A stretch of DNA of 64,000 bases from Stentor coeruleus (Eukaryota; Ciliophora; Heterotrichea; Heterotrichida; Stentoridae): positions 62,001 through 126,000 of the forward strand of contig MPUH01000017.1 of assembly GCA_001970955.1 (NCBI GenBank), written 5' to 3'. Below the pieces are notes generated by a model, which was not told where the DNA came from, made no database searches, and saw only the letters and a program-made list of their open reading frames with translations. Of this stretch, positions 31,337-43,000 are shown in pieces (the first letter of the stretch is position 1; every line of letters begins with the position of its first letter). The position numbers and the translations under genes were made by a program.

Positions 31337-31939
31337 ATGGATTCTTCAGACATCCCACATTTAAAAATCGTTATTCTCGGAGATACAAAAGTTGGAAAAA
31401 CATGTCTAAGTTTAATGTACACTAATGCTATCTACAATATAGATTATATTCCAACAGTAGCTGCAGATTTAGTAAAATCCATATAGTTAATTCATAATTC
31501 AACAATACAACAAAGACAAATAAAATTAGATATTTGGGACACTTCAGGACATCCTAATTTTCAGATTATAAGATCTAATTATTCAAGAAATATTGATGGA
31601 GCTTTATTAGTATTTGATATAAGTAATAGAGAAAGTTTTCAAAACATAAAAAATTGGAATGATGAAGTTGATTCTGTCAATAGTTTATATGTAAAAAAAG
31701 TTTTAGTTGGGAATAAAAAAGATAAACGTAGAGTTGTCACAAGAGAAGAAGCAGAAATATTAGCAAGTGAACTTGATTGTAAGTATTATGAGACTATGGT
31801 TGATGATGGGAATGGGATTAATCTGTGTTTTTTAGCACTTTTAGAAGAGATATTAGAGAGAAGCCATGATGATGTTAGGGAACGATATATAAAACTCAAA
31901 CAAGAGAAAAGATTTTTATATAATGATAATTGTTGTTGA
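31337..31939 (+). CDS. Divergent Rab-like small GTPase
   Basis: Two exons, 31337-31471 and 31487-31939, around a 15-nt intron (31472-31486, GTAAAATCCATATAG); the spliced protein has 195 residues. The P-loop is GDTKVGKT (residues 15-22). Switch II reads WDTSGHPNF, where the Rab/Ras catalytic Gln is replaced by His (H67) and the usual Ala by Ser. The G4 motif is NKKD (121-124). The G5 SAK motif is not recognisable (YYETMVDDGNG). The C-terminus is NDNCC, a dual-Cys geranylgeranylation site. It is a membrane-anchored Rab-like GTPase, probably with low intrinsic GTP hydrolysis. The subfamily is not clear. The intron ends in TAG in frame, so unspliced message would stop early. Confidence 0.82.
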
Positions 31940-32042
31940 TATTTTGGGTATGAATAAGTGAATATTGAATATTCATGTGGATACTCTAATAATATTCAAT
32001 ATATACATTATAGATTAACTATAATCACTATTTTGATATATA

Positions 32043-33752
32043 ATGAATAAATATTCAGACCTGTCCATCCGAAGTAAAAATTCTAACAGTTTCAAAGAAT
32101 TCCCTATGAATTTTAAAGAAAAACTGAATTTTAGCTCACAATTTTTAGAGGCTCTTTCTCCTGACCAAGGCTCACTTGAATCGTCAAGAATTTTAAAAAG
32201 TCTCTCACCAGGAATTAGTCCAATTTCATATGAAAAGAATCTTAGGGTTTTAGATATGTTTGAAACACCAGATAATAGTAAAAGTGCAAGATTAAAATTA
32301 CCAGAGTTGTCTCCAAAGTCTCCAAGATTTCCAACTGGCAATGACTTTAATGCTTTACTTGAAAAAATCGATAAAGTTATATATACTAAGCCAAAACTCA
32401 TACATCACACAGTCCTAAAGCAAAATGAGTCTCAAAGATTCTCCCAGCGAGAAAATGAATATGCTTATTACAAAGTATTTTGCTTAAAAAAACGCTGTCC
32501 TATGCAAGTTAAGATAAAAATTACAAAGGGAAATCTAATAACGTTTGTATCATTAACAAACCCACAACCAACCGCCGGTTTTTGTGACCGTAGCTACAAT
32601 TTTAGCTACTTTGAGATATCTGATAATGGTTTTTCTTTTAAGTTTGATCATGTTTATATGGGTATAAAAGCATTAGCAGAAACGCAGTACAAGATTAAAA
32701 TCACCTTTGCAAAAATAAAATCTCTTGCACAATTGCGCAAAGATCGCCAGGCTACTATTTCAGAAAGCTTTGAAATTCCAGAAGATACCCCGGAAACTAC
32801 ACCAAAAGAAAAGAATTCAAAAAATTTTATTCATGAAAATATCCACAATATTTTAAACTCAATTTCAAAGTCACCTAATCACTTATCACATATTCAAAAC
32901 TGGGAGAATAAAAAACAAGAAGTTAATCTGCGCAAAAAGAAGTATTTTATAGAAAAAAGAGATAAAGCTTTAAAGCGATTGAACAAAAAAGCAGTTCAGG
33001 ATCAAGAACACAAATTCAATAAATTAAAAATAGAAAAAGAAGAAGAGCATAAAAAAACTGTTGCAACATGGCTTGTTTTATTAAACTTATATAGAGCTAC
33101 AACATTTTTGCATAAAAAGTGGAAAGATATGCGGAATGGTCTACTTGATCATATAAAATATAACAACAAAATCAGACTTATCCAAAAAAGTTATAGAAGA
33201 CATACAATTCAAATTGATGGTATTGGCCATATGATAATCGCTTCGAATTCTCTGCTACTTTTTAGAAGGCCTTTAGGATGTATAATGAAATTACAAGCAG
33301 AAAAACTCCTCCCTAGTTTCATAAGCTTTTCCGCAAATCGTAACTTTCTCGCTCTAGAGTTCAGTTTATTCATAAAAAAAATCCGATTGATTCAAAAAAA
33401 CACCCGAAAATTCTTAGTCCTAAAAAAATCCCGAATCCAAACTTTAGTCAGCATGTGGAATAACTACATGAAAGAATTTACAAGTTTAAAACGTCCTAGC
33501 CATGCAAAGAAAAAAGAGAACTTAAGAACTTCGAAGTCTTTAAATATTGCAAGAGATTCTATAATATATGATTATTACAAAGCAAGATGGAGAGCATTTA
33601 GGGATGAAGTACGAGAAATAATAAAAAATTTCTCCCCATATTGGGTTGTAAGAAAGGTTTTGTATGGCAAAATAGGTCCAATGGAATTTAACTATATACC
33701 AAGCGATATATCTTTGCTTTTTGGTTCCGATAACCTACATAAAACTAGATAA
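32043..33752 (+). CDS. IQ-motif protein of unknown function
   Basis: 569 residues, one exon. The N-terminal ~120 residues are Ser/Pro-rich. Residues ~145-235 look like a beta-sandwich (KVFCLKKRCPMQVKIKITKG...). A coiled coil around ~285-345 follows, and then two IQ-like helices (IRLIQKSYRRHTIQIDG near 380 and IRLIQKNTRKFLVLKK near 450), which usually bind calmodulin or centrin. The last ~90 residues are again helical. Ciliary and cortical Ca2+-responsive proteins in ciliates often have this layout, but I cannot name a family. Confidence 0.7.
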   Translation: MNKYSDLSIRSKNSNSFKEFPMNFKEKLNFSSQFLEALSPDQGSLESSRILKSLSPGISPISYEKNLRVLDMFETPDNSKSARLKLPELSPKSPRFPTGNDFNALLEKIDKVIYTKPKLIHHTVLKQNESQRFSQRENEYAYYKVFCLKKRCPMQVKIKITKGNLITFVSLTNPQPTAGFCDRSYNFSYFEISDNGFSFKFDHVYMGIKALAETQYKIKITFAKIKSLAQLRKDRQATISESFEIPEDTPETTPKEKNSKNFIHENIHNILNSISKSPNHLSHIQNWENKKQEVNLRKKKYFIEKRDKALKRLNKKAVQDQEHKFNKLKIEKEEEHKKTVATWLVLLNLYRATTFLHKKWKDMRNGLLDHIKYNNKIRLIQKSYRRHTIQIDGIGHMIIASNSLLLFRRPLGCIMKLQAEKLLPSFISFSANRNFLALEFSLFIKKIRLIQKNTRKFLVLKKSRIQTLVSMWNNYMKEFTSLKRPSHAKKKENLRTSKSLNIARDSIIYDYYKARWRAFRDEVREIIKNFSPYWVVRKVLYGKIGPMEFNYIPSDISLLFGSDNLHKTR

Positions 33753-33972
33753 AATTCCTATAAACTCAATAAAAATCTGTATTTCCACAATTTTCTTATA
33801 CAAAACGTAAAATATCTATTTTATACAATAAAAGCTTTGATTTTATACAATTTACATATAAACTACCCTTGATTTACAAAAAAATACCCTTTCACAATAT
33901 AAAAATTTAAAATCCTCAGCCCATCCTATCCACATTTTCAAACAAAAACATAAAAAGCCTTTAAATATATAA

Positions 33973-34767
33973 ATGGCCTTAACAACGATATCTTTAACTG
34001 ACCTAGAAGACCTTAAACAGCAACTTGCAGCAGAAAAAGATAAAAATGAATATCTTAATGAAAGCTGTAGAAAATACTTATTAGCCTATGAAAAAACTAA
34101 ACGAGAATTTGATAGGATGAATACAGAGAATGATAGGCTTAAACAAAGGGTTAATGAAATGAGAGAAATGTCTCTAGCAAAAGAAGCTAATTACGAAATG
34201 ATCAACCATTTAGGGAGCATGGATCAAGAGTTTTTCCAAGGAACAATCGAAAAACTACGACAAGAAATTGTTTTGGTCAAAGAAGAAAACAAACTACTCA
34301 AAGAATTTAGTGATATCACAGTTAAAGATAACAAAAAACAGATCTTGGGGATTATTCGAGAACGACAAGAGCATATTTTACTCCAAAACACCCAATTATT
34401 ATATCAAAACGAGTCTTTACGTAATGAGATACTAAAAAAAAACACTGAATTTGAAGAGTTATCACAAAAACATGAAGAAATGCTAAAAAGACAATTAGAT
34501 CAAGCGAGAGGTTTTGTAGCTAAAGATGAGGAGATCAAGTTTTGGAAATGCACTTTAGTCGAGTTAATATGTGGAGAGATTTTAAAAAACTATGAGAAAG
34601 AATTCGAATTAAATGAAATAATTAATTCACAAGTAGACCTATCAGAGAAATTCCTTAGGATTAAAGAAAAACTTATCAAGTCCTTAAAAGTTATGAACTC
34701 CAAAAGGTCATCTATATTATCAAACGACTTTGATGACCTTGGGGAGAAAATCAGCTTTACTAGTTAA
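33973..34767 (+). CDS. Coiled-coil protein
   Basis: 264 residues, one exon. Almost the whole length (residues ~8-190) is heptad-patterned, starting SLTDLEDLKQQLAAEKDKNE, with Glu/Lys/Leu-rich runs. A shorter helical region follows (KCTLVELICGEILKNYEK). The size and layout resemble small centrosomal or ciliary coiled-coil proteins. It is convergent with the CDPK, the stops being only 44 bp apart. Confidence 0.65.
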   Translation: MALTTISLTDLEDLKQQLAAEKDKNEYLNESCRKYLLAYEKTKREFDRMNTENDRLKQRVNEMREMSLAKEANYEMINHLGSMDQEFFQGTIEKLRQEIVLVKEENKLLKEFSDITVKDNKKQILGIIRERQEHILLQNTQLLYQNESLRNEILKKNTEFEELSQKHEEMLKRQLDQARGFVAKDEEIKFWKCTLVELICGEILKNYEKEFELNEIINSQVDLSEKFLRIKEKLIKSLKVMNSKRSSILSNDFDDLGEKISFTS

Positions 34768-34811
34768 TAAGGTAAAATCTTTTATAAACATAATGAAATT
34801 AATATAATTAT

Positions 34812-36263
34812 CTAATTGGTACCATTAAGAAAAGCTTCAAACTCAGCTAAATCAATCTCCCCATCGCCATTAACATCTAATTGAGTTACTACTTTTTGCC
34901 ATATATTTTCATCTATAGGATCATTTCCTTGTAATACCTCTTTAAGTTCAATTGCTGAGATTTTCCCATTACCATCTTTATCAAAAAGCTCAAAAGCATA
35001 TTTCATATTTTTCTTACACATCATAGAATCTTTATCCACAGCAGCTTTTAAAAACTCTGAATACTCGATATACCCATTATTATCTGTGTCTACTTGAGAC
35101 ATAATTCTTTCAACATGCTTTATAGCATCATCTTCACTCATAACCCCTGAATATCCAGTTATAAGTTCTTCTTTACTTAATTTCCCATCACCATTTGCAT
35201 CTAAAGCTTTGAAAATCTCTTTAGCTTGTTTGATTTCTTCAACTGTCATAAGTTGTGTGGCTATAAAAGTTCTCACAGCATCTTTTAATAGATTATTAGT
35301 CTCAAAATGCGATAAATTGTTAAATGTTTTTGATAAAATATCCTGATCTACTGTTGTTGAGGTGTTGTTTTTAAACCAAGGATGCTCAAGAGCTTCTGTA
35401 GCTGAAAACCTAAATTTCTCAATGACTAATAAATGAGAGATTAAGTCCATAAGTTCATTTGATGGGGAGATTTTTAATAGTATTTCTTTGTTATAAGTAC
35501 CTTTAAGTATATTTTTAAAAATCTCTTTGTTGTTATCTCCAGAAAAAGGTGGTGCGCCAGTGAGGAGAATAAAAAGTATGACTCCAGCACTCCAAACATC
35601 ACATTTTTCTGTGTAGTTGTTCTTCAAAACTTCTGGAGCTATATAATAAGCTGTACCCATTCCTTCTTTCATGTTTTTTTCATTATAAAAGCACGCTGAA
35701 CCAAAATCTATAAGTTTCAAACCCATATAATCAGACTTCTCATCAAAAAGTATATTTTCTGGCTTTAAATCCCTATGGCATATATTTTTACTATGTAAAT
35801 ATGATACACAAGAAAACAATTGACGCATAATCTGCGCACTTTGCACTTCATCATATTTCTTCATTTTCATAATCTCTTGAAATAACTCCCCTCCTCTACA
35901 ATGCTCCATAACTATATAAAACTTTTTCACATCTTCAAAAAACTCATAAACCCTGACTATATTTGGATGATCAAGAACTTTAAGTATATTGATTTCGTTT
36001 TCAAATTTGAGTTTATTGAAATCTGATGTAAGATTTTCTTTTTGAAAGATTTTAACTGCTCTTCTTGAATTTGTTTTTATATGAGTACAAAACATAACCT
36101 CACCAAATGTCCCTGCACCCAAAGATCGGCCTATTGAATAAACTTGGGTAAATTCCTTGTCATTTATTTGACGGAAAGTCCCTGGAAGGATAGATAAGTT
36201 TTTAGATTGGACGGTTTTTTTTGATGAGAAAGATTTGTTTGAACGTGTTGGTACACAGCCCAT
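34812..36263 (-). CDS. Calcium-dependent protein kinase (CDPK)
   Basis: 483 residues, one exon. The N-terminus MGCVPTRS has Gly2 for myristoylation and Cys3 for palmitoylation, so a membrane-anchored form is expected. The kinase domain (~40-297) has GAGTFGEV, AVKIF (K71), HRDLKPEN (163-170) and DFG (186-188). A junction helix follows, and then four EF-hands with intact loops: D355ANGDGKLSKEE, D392TDNNGYIEYSE, D428KDGNGKISAIE and D463VNGDGEIDLAE. All catalytic and calcium-binding residues look functional. This is the plant/alveolate CDPK class in which Ca2+ relieves pseudosubstrate inhibition. Its start codon is 17 bp from that of the divergent sorting nexin gene. Confidence 0.95.
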   Translation of the reverse strand: MGCVPTRSNKSFSSKKTVQSKNLSILPGTFRQINDKEFTQVYSIGRSLGAGTFGEVMFCTHIKTNSRRAVKIFQKENLTSDFNKLKFENEINILKVLDHPNIVRVYEFFEDVKKFYIVMEHCRGGELFQEIMKMKKYDEVQSAQIMRQLFSCVSYLHSKNICHRDLKPENILFDEKSDYMGLKLIDFGSACFYNEKNMKEGMGTAYYIAPEVLKNNYTEKCDVWSAGVILFILLTGAPPFSGDNNKEIFKNILKGTYNKEILLKISPSNELMDLISHLLVIEKFRFSATEALEHPWFKNNTSTTVDQDILSKTFNNLSHFETNNLLKDAVRTFIATQLMTVEEIKQAKEIFKALDANGDGKLSKEELITGYSGVMSEDDAIKHVERIMSQVDTDNNGYIEYSEFLKAAVDKDSMMCKKNMKYAFELFDKDGNGKISAIELKEVLQGNDPIDENIWQKVVTQLDVNGDGEIDLAEFEAFLNGTN

Positions 36264-36280
36264 AGTGTATAAAATATTAT

Positions 36281-37477
36281 ATGGAGAACAATAAAAGCTC
36301 AGAAGATATTGATGAGGATATGATTAAGGAAAGTAATAAAACTAAACTGAGCTTTGCTGTAGATACAAGAGAAGAACTTGTTGGTAGTTCAATAGCGATA
36401 AAAGAATATTCTGTTATAGAAGAAAAATTTGGCAAAAAAACTTTGTATACGATTTGTGGTAGTGACTCAAATGGGTCATTTCAAATCGTTAGAAGATATA
36501 GCGAGTTTTTTATACTTAGAGCAGTCCTTGTTGAAAGATGGCCAGGGTTTTATGTGCCGAAAATCCCATCAAAGCAAGTTTTGGTATTTTATAATTAGGG
36601 GAATTTAGACCCAGCGTTTATAGAAAAACGTAAAAAACTCCTTGAGCTGTTTCTGAAAAAAATATCAAACCTTGAGTATATTTATCAATCTAATGAATTT
36701 CAAGCTTTTATTAGAAATACTTGTGATTATAAAGCTTTGGTTAAGACTTTTGATCATATGGAGATAAAAACAGCTGAAGGGATTTTTAAGACTTTTCCAA
36801 GGTTTTTAAGGAATGAAATACCTGAGAATGTTGATGAGAAGTTTATTGAAGCTGAGAATATTTTTAAAGTCGCTTTACAAGCTTTGATTGAGTTTCAGGA
36901 TCAGTGCAGGTTGTGTGTTGAGAGTTTTGATAGCTTTGAAGTTGATCTTATTGCGTTTATTGCTGAGTTTAGAGAAATCGGGACTGTGTTTACGGCAAAA
37001 ACATCTGAAGCGGGGAATAGGGAATCTTTTTTTAACCCATATGTGATTCTACTTGACTGGGTTTTTGCTGAAATCCTTGATGTAGAGTCACTAATTGAAG
37101 CTATTGAAACACGTTATAAATACCATCTGGTTGTTGCATCATTAGAAAACAAGCTTGAGTCACACAAAAAGTCTTTAACAAAAATCCAATCGGGTAAAAA
37201 AACCTTCTCACAGTATTTTTCGAAGAAATCAAAAGAAGACATAGAGCAAAAAACACAAAGCGAAATAGAAATATTAGAAAAAAATATCCAAGTCAGTAAA
37301 GATTGCCATAAAATTATGTCATTAAGGCTATTAAATAAAGAAATCCCCATGTTCAAAACCGCAAAACTAGAAACTTATAAGCATATTATGAAAGTTTTCT
37401 CAACAGCTAGTATACAAGAATTGACTATTCTAGTCCAACAAACTCAAAGTCTTGAATTCTTCCTTGAATCTACTTAG
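36281..37477 (+). CDS. PX-domain sorting nexin
   Basis: Two exons, 36281-36583 and 36599-37477, with a 15-nt intron (36584-36598, GTATTTTATAATTAG); the spliced protein has 393 residues. The PX domain (~residues 35-145) carries the phosphoinositide-binding RRYSEF (71-76) and the PxxP-like stretch PKIPSKQVLGNLDPAF, then the basic EKRKKLLELFL helix; the intron lies inside this domain. The remaining ~240 residues are helical and BAR-like. It would bind PI3P on endosomes and may tubulate membrane, a partner for the Rab7 gene in the same window only by pathway. Without splicing the frame stops after 105 codons, so the intron is required. Confidence 0.85.
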
Positions 37478-37530
37478 TTAATCATATCTTTTAGTTTATA
37501 AAAAATGATTAATTTTAACTAAATAAACAT

Positions 37531-39093
37531 TCAACGATTTTTGCGATATTTTTTATTAAACGAAGCATCATTTGATTTAGGAATTTTACTTCCCCAAGGC
37601 CTAAGTGGCGCTTTGACCATTTCTGCATCAATATCCAATTTAGGTAATTCAAAAGTCCCTAAAGCAAAAGAAGTTTGAACTCCAATACTAACTGAAGGTA
37701 CTTTTTTTAAAAGGTTAGGTAAAGATTCATCTTTTAAAGAAGTTGATAAAATATTCACACTTGCTATATTAGGGATATTCAAATTACTAGGACTAATATA
37801 TGGTTGTATCTGTTTTAATAATGCTGTTACTAAAGATAATCTTTCATCAGTAGTAAGTTTTTCAACAGGTGTTGAAGATCTAAATAAATTTTACAATTTA
37901 TGCATGTTTAAGGTTAATTCGTCTTCTTGGTTTAGAGATGGGCTTAAAGATCTAAGATCGTTTAAATAATCAGCAAGTAAACATCCGAGGTTCCTGTATT
38001 TCTCAGTTTTTTCTTTAAGTTTTTGTTGTAATTCTGTATGATCAGCTTTTAATACATTGTATTCCTATATATCTCCTACCATCTGCACTTGAGCTAATCT
38101 ACTCATACTCTCTTCAAGTTTATTTTCTAAAAACCTAACCAATTCTTCGCTCATTTTGCTATCTTGTTTCATATCTAAATCATCATGTTCTAAATTAGTC
38201 ATTCTCTTAGAATTAACTAGATCATCTTCAAGTTCTTTAATCTTAGCATTAAGTTTTTTAATGATTTTCTGACAATAATGTGAACGTTTAGCTAATTCAG
38301 CTTCAACTTGTTTATGTATTTCAATATCTCTTTTTAAAGCTGCAGCTTGTTCTTCAAGTTGACTATTTCTATTCATGAGTTTTTCTGTCTGTTTGCTTTG
38401 ATATTCAAGTTCTGTAGTTAAACGATGGTTTTCTAATATAGTAAATCTTGTTGTTGTATGTAACTGTTCATCATTTAAAGCCATAACATGTTCTCTTGTT
38501 TCTTTGATTTTATAAAGCATATCTTTTTTCAGTTTTTCTGTTGCTTTGATTCTTTCCCTATCTAATTCCTCAACATCTTTTTGATGTTGTTTTTTTTCCT
38601 TTTCGTATTCTTCTTCTAGTGTTGTCATTTTGATTAAGTAGTTCGCTTTTTCGGTACTAAACTCATTGAGCTCAGCAATTCTAAGCTTGATATTGTGGAT
38701 TTCTACACATTTTTTATCTACTTCATTTACATGGTCTTCATTCATTTTCTTGATCTGAGATTCTAAGTAAATTTTACCATAGCTTTCTATTTTCTGAGCA
38801 ATTTCAGCTTCTAAAACTCGGACTTGAGCTTCAGCACGAACTTTAAGCCCAGTCATTTCTCTAAGATCGTTTTGAAGTGATTTAACCATACTATCATGGA
38901 CTTCTTTAAGTTCATTTAGAGAATTGTTTAACTCATTCCTTTCTTTTTTCAGTTTATCATTTTCTTGAAGACTGTTTGGAGATTACTAGCGTTGGATTCT
39001 TTCTTGAAGTTTTTTTTCTGTAATAATGCTGTTGAGGGATTCTCTCATTGCAGTATTAGCTTGAGGGTCTTCACTATATCGTTTTTACGTCAT
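37531..39093 (-). CDS. CFAP157-like ciliary coiled-coil protein
   Basis: Five exons on the minus strand, coding in order 39093-39089, 39073-38987, 38971-38080, 38064-37895 and 37879-37531. They are separated by four 15-nt introns (39074-39088, 38972-38986, 38065-38079, 37880-37894). The spliced length is 1503 nt, exactly 500 residues plus stop. The first exon contains only five coding bases (ATGAC). Most of the protein is coiled coil. The block ELDRERIKATEKLKKDML, then TRFTILENHRLTTELEYQSK and KRSHYCQKIIKKLNAKIKEL, matches the DKDRLRKEI...HKRGHQKIILMLTKK region of CFAP157, a basal-body/axonemal protein required for cilium structure in metazoan sperm. The C-terminus is unrelated and basic. The assignment is by eye. 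Confidence 0.72.
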
Positions 39094-40015
39094 TTTAAAA
39101 CTTCTTGATAATTATTATGAAAGTTTATTATAAAATTACTTCTTGTGGGTTTTTAGATTAAGTAATATTAATACTTAGGTTTTAAATGTATAGTGTTATT
39201 GCTGAGGTTTGGATATAAAAGATATAATTGGAATGGTTTTAATAAAGACAAATAGATAATTTATAGTATTTTTTTTTAATATTTGTCTATTTTGTCTGAT
39301 TTCTTTCTTGGAATACTGTAATTTATGTTGTTTGACTATATTATTTTTTTATTATGCTGCTACAATTTTGTCTAATAAAGTACTAATAATAAGTTTAGGT
39401 TTTTTGGCTGACTTTATTAAAAAATGTTTTTACAATGGAAAGATTTTATATACAAAATTGGAAATCATAAGGAATTCAAATGAAATATTTAGATAAATGT
39501 AGTATGGTTTGACATAATAAAAAATGATTAGAAATACATATGATAAGTTTTTTTACTTTAGGGTGGAGAACTTATTCCATGTTTTATTAAGATAGTAATA
39601 GGTAATTCACTTTACTGTTTGAACTTTAAAGTGGATTATTTCAATAAACTATGATAGAATATTGAAGTTATAAGTTTAATATGTCAAAACATAAAATGTA
39701 TTTTATTATCCCAGCATATATTCAAATAATTATCCATTATCAAATTTCATTTTGAACCCCTGCAGAAAATTAAATTAAACTTCCTACCTAAATTCAACCA
39801 TATCCTAAAATCTAAACTATTTCTTCCACAAGCAAATCTTTCCCATAGTAAATTTTCAAAATATCATCTTTAAATCCCTAAAGCACTGGTCAAAACCTGT
39901 CCAATATCCAACTCCAAAGCACAAAGCCCCATAATCTATTAAAATCTTCAAAAAACCCAAATATCATCTTAAAAATTTCTAGTCTTTTCATTAAGCCATT
40001 CTATTTCTAATAAAA
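39094..40015. other. Intergenic region between divergent genes
   Basis: The plus strand is G-containing and C-poor to about 39650 (5' flank of the CFAP157-like gene) and C-rich and G-poor from ~39700 to 40015 (5' flank of the 1019-residue gene). A 62-codon frame at 39308 looks like noise. No RNA gene is seen. Confidence 0.65.
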
Positions 40016-43000
40016 ATGAATAACTCTTTAAAAGCTATATCCCTAAAAGGATTTCCAAAAGCCACTCTAAACACCCTAAACCCCCTCCCATTATCCAAAA
40101 AGCATATTTCAAAATCTTTAGACAAGCATTTTCTCAAATCCCCATACGACACACCCTTTAGTACCTCATCAAAGCCAATATCTCTAACAAAACGGTCTCA
40201 AAATATATCAACCTTAAGTAGCATTGATTTAAATTCTAATGGATCAAATATATTTGAACCATCATTACAAAGTTTTATAAGAATTCTTAATGTATTAAAA
40301 GTCCCTAAGAAAATTATTGATATTTATAATGAATGTATATCAAACATGCCAAATACTAAAGCGTCTATTTTTATTAGGAATGAACAGGAAAAAATTGAAA
40401 GAAAAAACTCAGATCTTGTAAGAAGTATATCAAGTATTAAATCTTGGAAAGAAAGTTTAGCAACTGTTATGGAGATGAATAATTATCTTGGGGAAAATTC
40501 TGCATGGGTGAATATGAAAGATGTGGTTCAGGAATGTTCGGAAAGTTTGTATACTCATGTACTATTAACTGTGAATATGATAGAAAATGTGTGGAAATGG
40601 AAAGAATGTATTGGGAAGGTTGGGAATTTTGAAAGGGAGGTTGAGTTTTGTTATTTTGAGATGGATATTATTGAAGAATGTAAAGAAAGTTGTGATTTTC
40701 TGGTGAAGTCAGCAATTTCAGCGCTGTTTCCTATTGTGAAGCAAGACCCTTTACTTGCATCTATTATAAAGCAAAGGATGGGTAAAGGGAATAAAGATGA
40801 AAAAAATAGCAGTAGGCTTAAAGTGCATATGGAAAAAGGAAAAGCTTATTTGGTTGTGAGTAAAGATATTTATGATAAAATAAAAGTGATTTCTGATGAG
40901 TTACAAAAATCACAAGGTGGTATTGCTAGAAACAAATATCCCATAGTAACTCTTCCAAGATTAGTTAATAAAGCAAAAGCTAATGAAAACAATCAAATAG
41001 CTAGTTTGCATATGGAAAGATTTTTACAAGAGTTCATAGTAAAATTACTTAAAGAAATAATAATTGAAGCAACAAATGAACATATAACAAGCTTAATATA
41101 CTCAAAATATATGAGTATTATAAATGAAATGATTAAAGATGTTGCAAATGGAAGCCTAATGGAAATGAAAAATATTTTTTCATCTGCTAAAGCATATAAG
41201 CTACATGAATCAAAACTTATTGAGAGTATCTTAAGAAATATGATTGAACAAGAAATTCAAAATATTAACTTGAAAAAATTTTGTGAAGAAATATTAGAGT
41301 CTGAAATTGAACAAAAATCTAAATTGTATGTGAGTGAAAAAGCAAAGTCTAGGCTTTCAAGGATATCAAAAAATATGGAAGTTGAAAAATTAGCAGAAAG
41401 TATTTTTAATACAATTATTGATTCTTTTGTTAATGATGATTGGATTCAAATTGTAGCTACTAGTAGTTTAGGAGTTAGTAGAAAAATGACAATAATGAAA
41501 AGTATGATAGCAGATGGACCTGTTGAAGATGTTGAAGATTATGCTTTAGAAGTGTTTACACCTGGGGTTCATAGTCCAAATGAAGTGAGAAGTCCTGAAG
41601 AGTCAGCAAACAATAGCGAAGATGAAGAAATAAAAGACTCTAAACTAGAAAAAGCTTACAACTTCGAAGTTAAATCGCTAAAAAACCTCATTCTCCAAAC
41701 AGTCGACCAAACAGAGCAGGCCTTTCAAGGAAGTTTTCAATCATATTTTTCTTCTCTTCCATCAGAATATAAAGAATTCCTGATAAATCTAAACCAAATA
41801 AATGAGCAAATGGAATTATGTATTGACACAAAATATTATTTACTAACAACAGATGAAAAAATTTCAGGTATGATCATCTACTCAACCCGTAACACAAACA
41901 CTATAATCCATCATATTTCAATACTAAACTTTAACCTCTATTCCGATCTTATTGTAAGCATCCCTACTATATTAAAACTTCGACTTCAAAATCTAGTTTT
42001 ACAGTTCAAAACCGTCCCATCAAACTCAAATCTAATCAAATCACTTAAAAAACTCAACTTAGACCAATCATCTCCATCTTCCTCTCAAATCATAGAATTC
42101 CAAGCCAAACCTTCTCAAGCCTCATCTTCCCAACCCCCAATGACCTTCTTCATCACCTCTTACAACCTCCTCGAAACTTCTCCTTCCACAAAACCTAACA
42201 ACAAACTAACTCTAGAAATGATCGAAATTGGTAATCGTCATAGTCTTATCAACAACATCCTCCAAGCTTTCAAATCAAAAACAGGGTCTATAGAGCCAAG
42301 TAACAACATATCAATCCGCTTACAACAAGATATAAATGAAATGCTTGATATAATCTCCTCACAAAATTTCTTTGATTACCCAATAATTCAAACCTTCTCA
42401 CAAATAACCTTATCCGAAGCTCAAAAAATAGCTAATGATCATAATCTTAAACTAACTCACAATACTTCAAACAAAATTTTCATGTCAATATTAGATATGA
42501 ATATAAATACTTCAGGATGTAGTTTTGTTTCTCATATTTTTAACAAAAAAAAATATCGATACATAAAATTTAAATCAAATAAAATACTAATACAAAGTGG
42601 TCATGGGGATACTCATTTATATATAATCCCAACTATAAACCCTGATATTTGGGTATTTTTTATCCAAGCACCAAATATAACCCAAGAACTTACACAAGGT
42701 ATAAGACATGGTAAAACTGATCTTTTTTATAATATTGATAATATGATTAAAACACTTAAACATCCTGAAATATTTCATCAAGAATTATGGATTCCTTGTT
42801 TTAAGAAACAGATTGAATGGAATATTCCTTGGATACAAGGTTTTAAAGTAGATTCTGAAGATTGTCAGTTTATGGTTTCAGAATGTAATGAATCAGTGAA
42901 TATAGAATTTAATTATAGTTGTGAAGAGAATAAAAGTTTGAAGTTTGTGGCAGGAGGTGAACATTGTGTGAAGGATACGTTTGTTTTCGGTGTCTTTCAC

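Noticed and set aside
39308-39496. A 62-codon plus-strand frame with a hydrophobic stretch.
   Set aside because: It sits in the 5' flank of a minus-strand gene and shows no family similarity or intron support.
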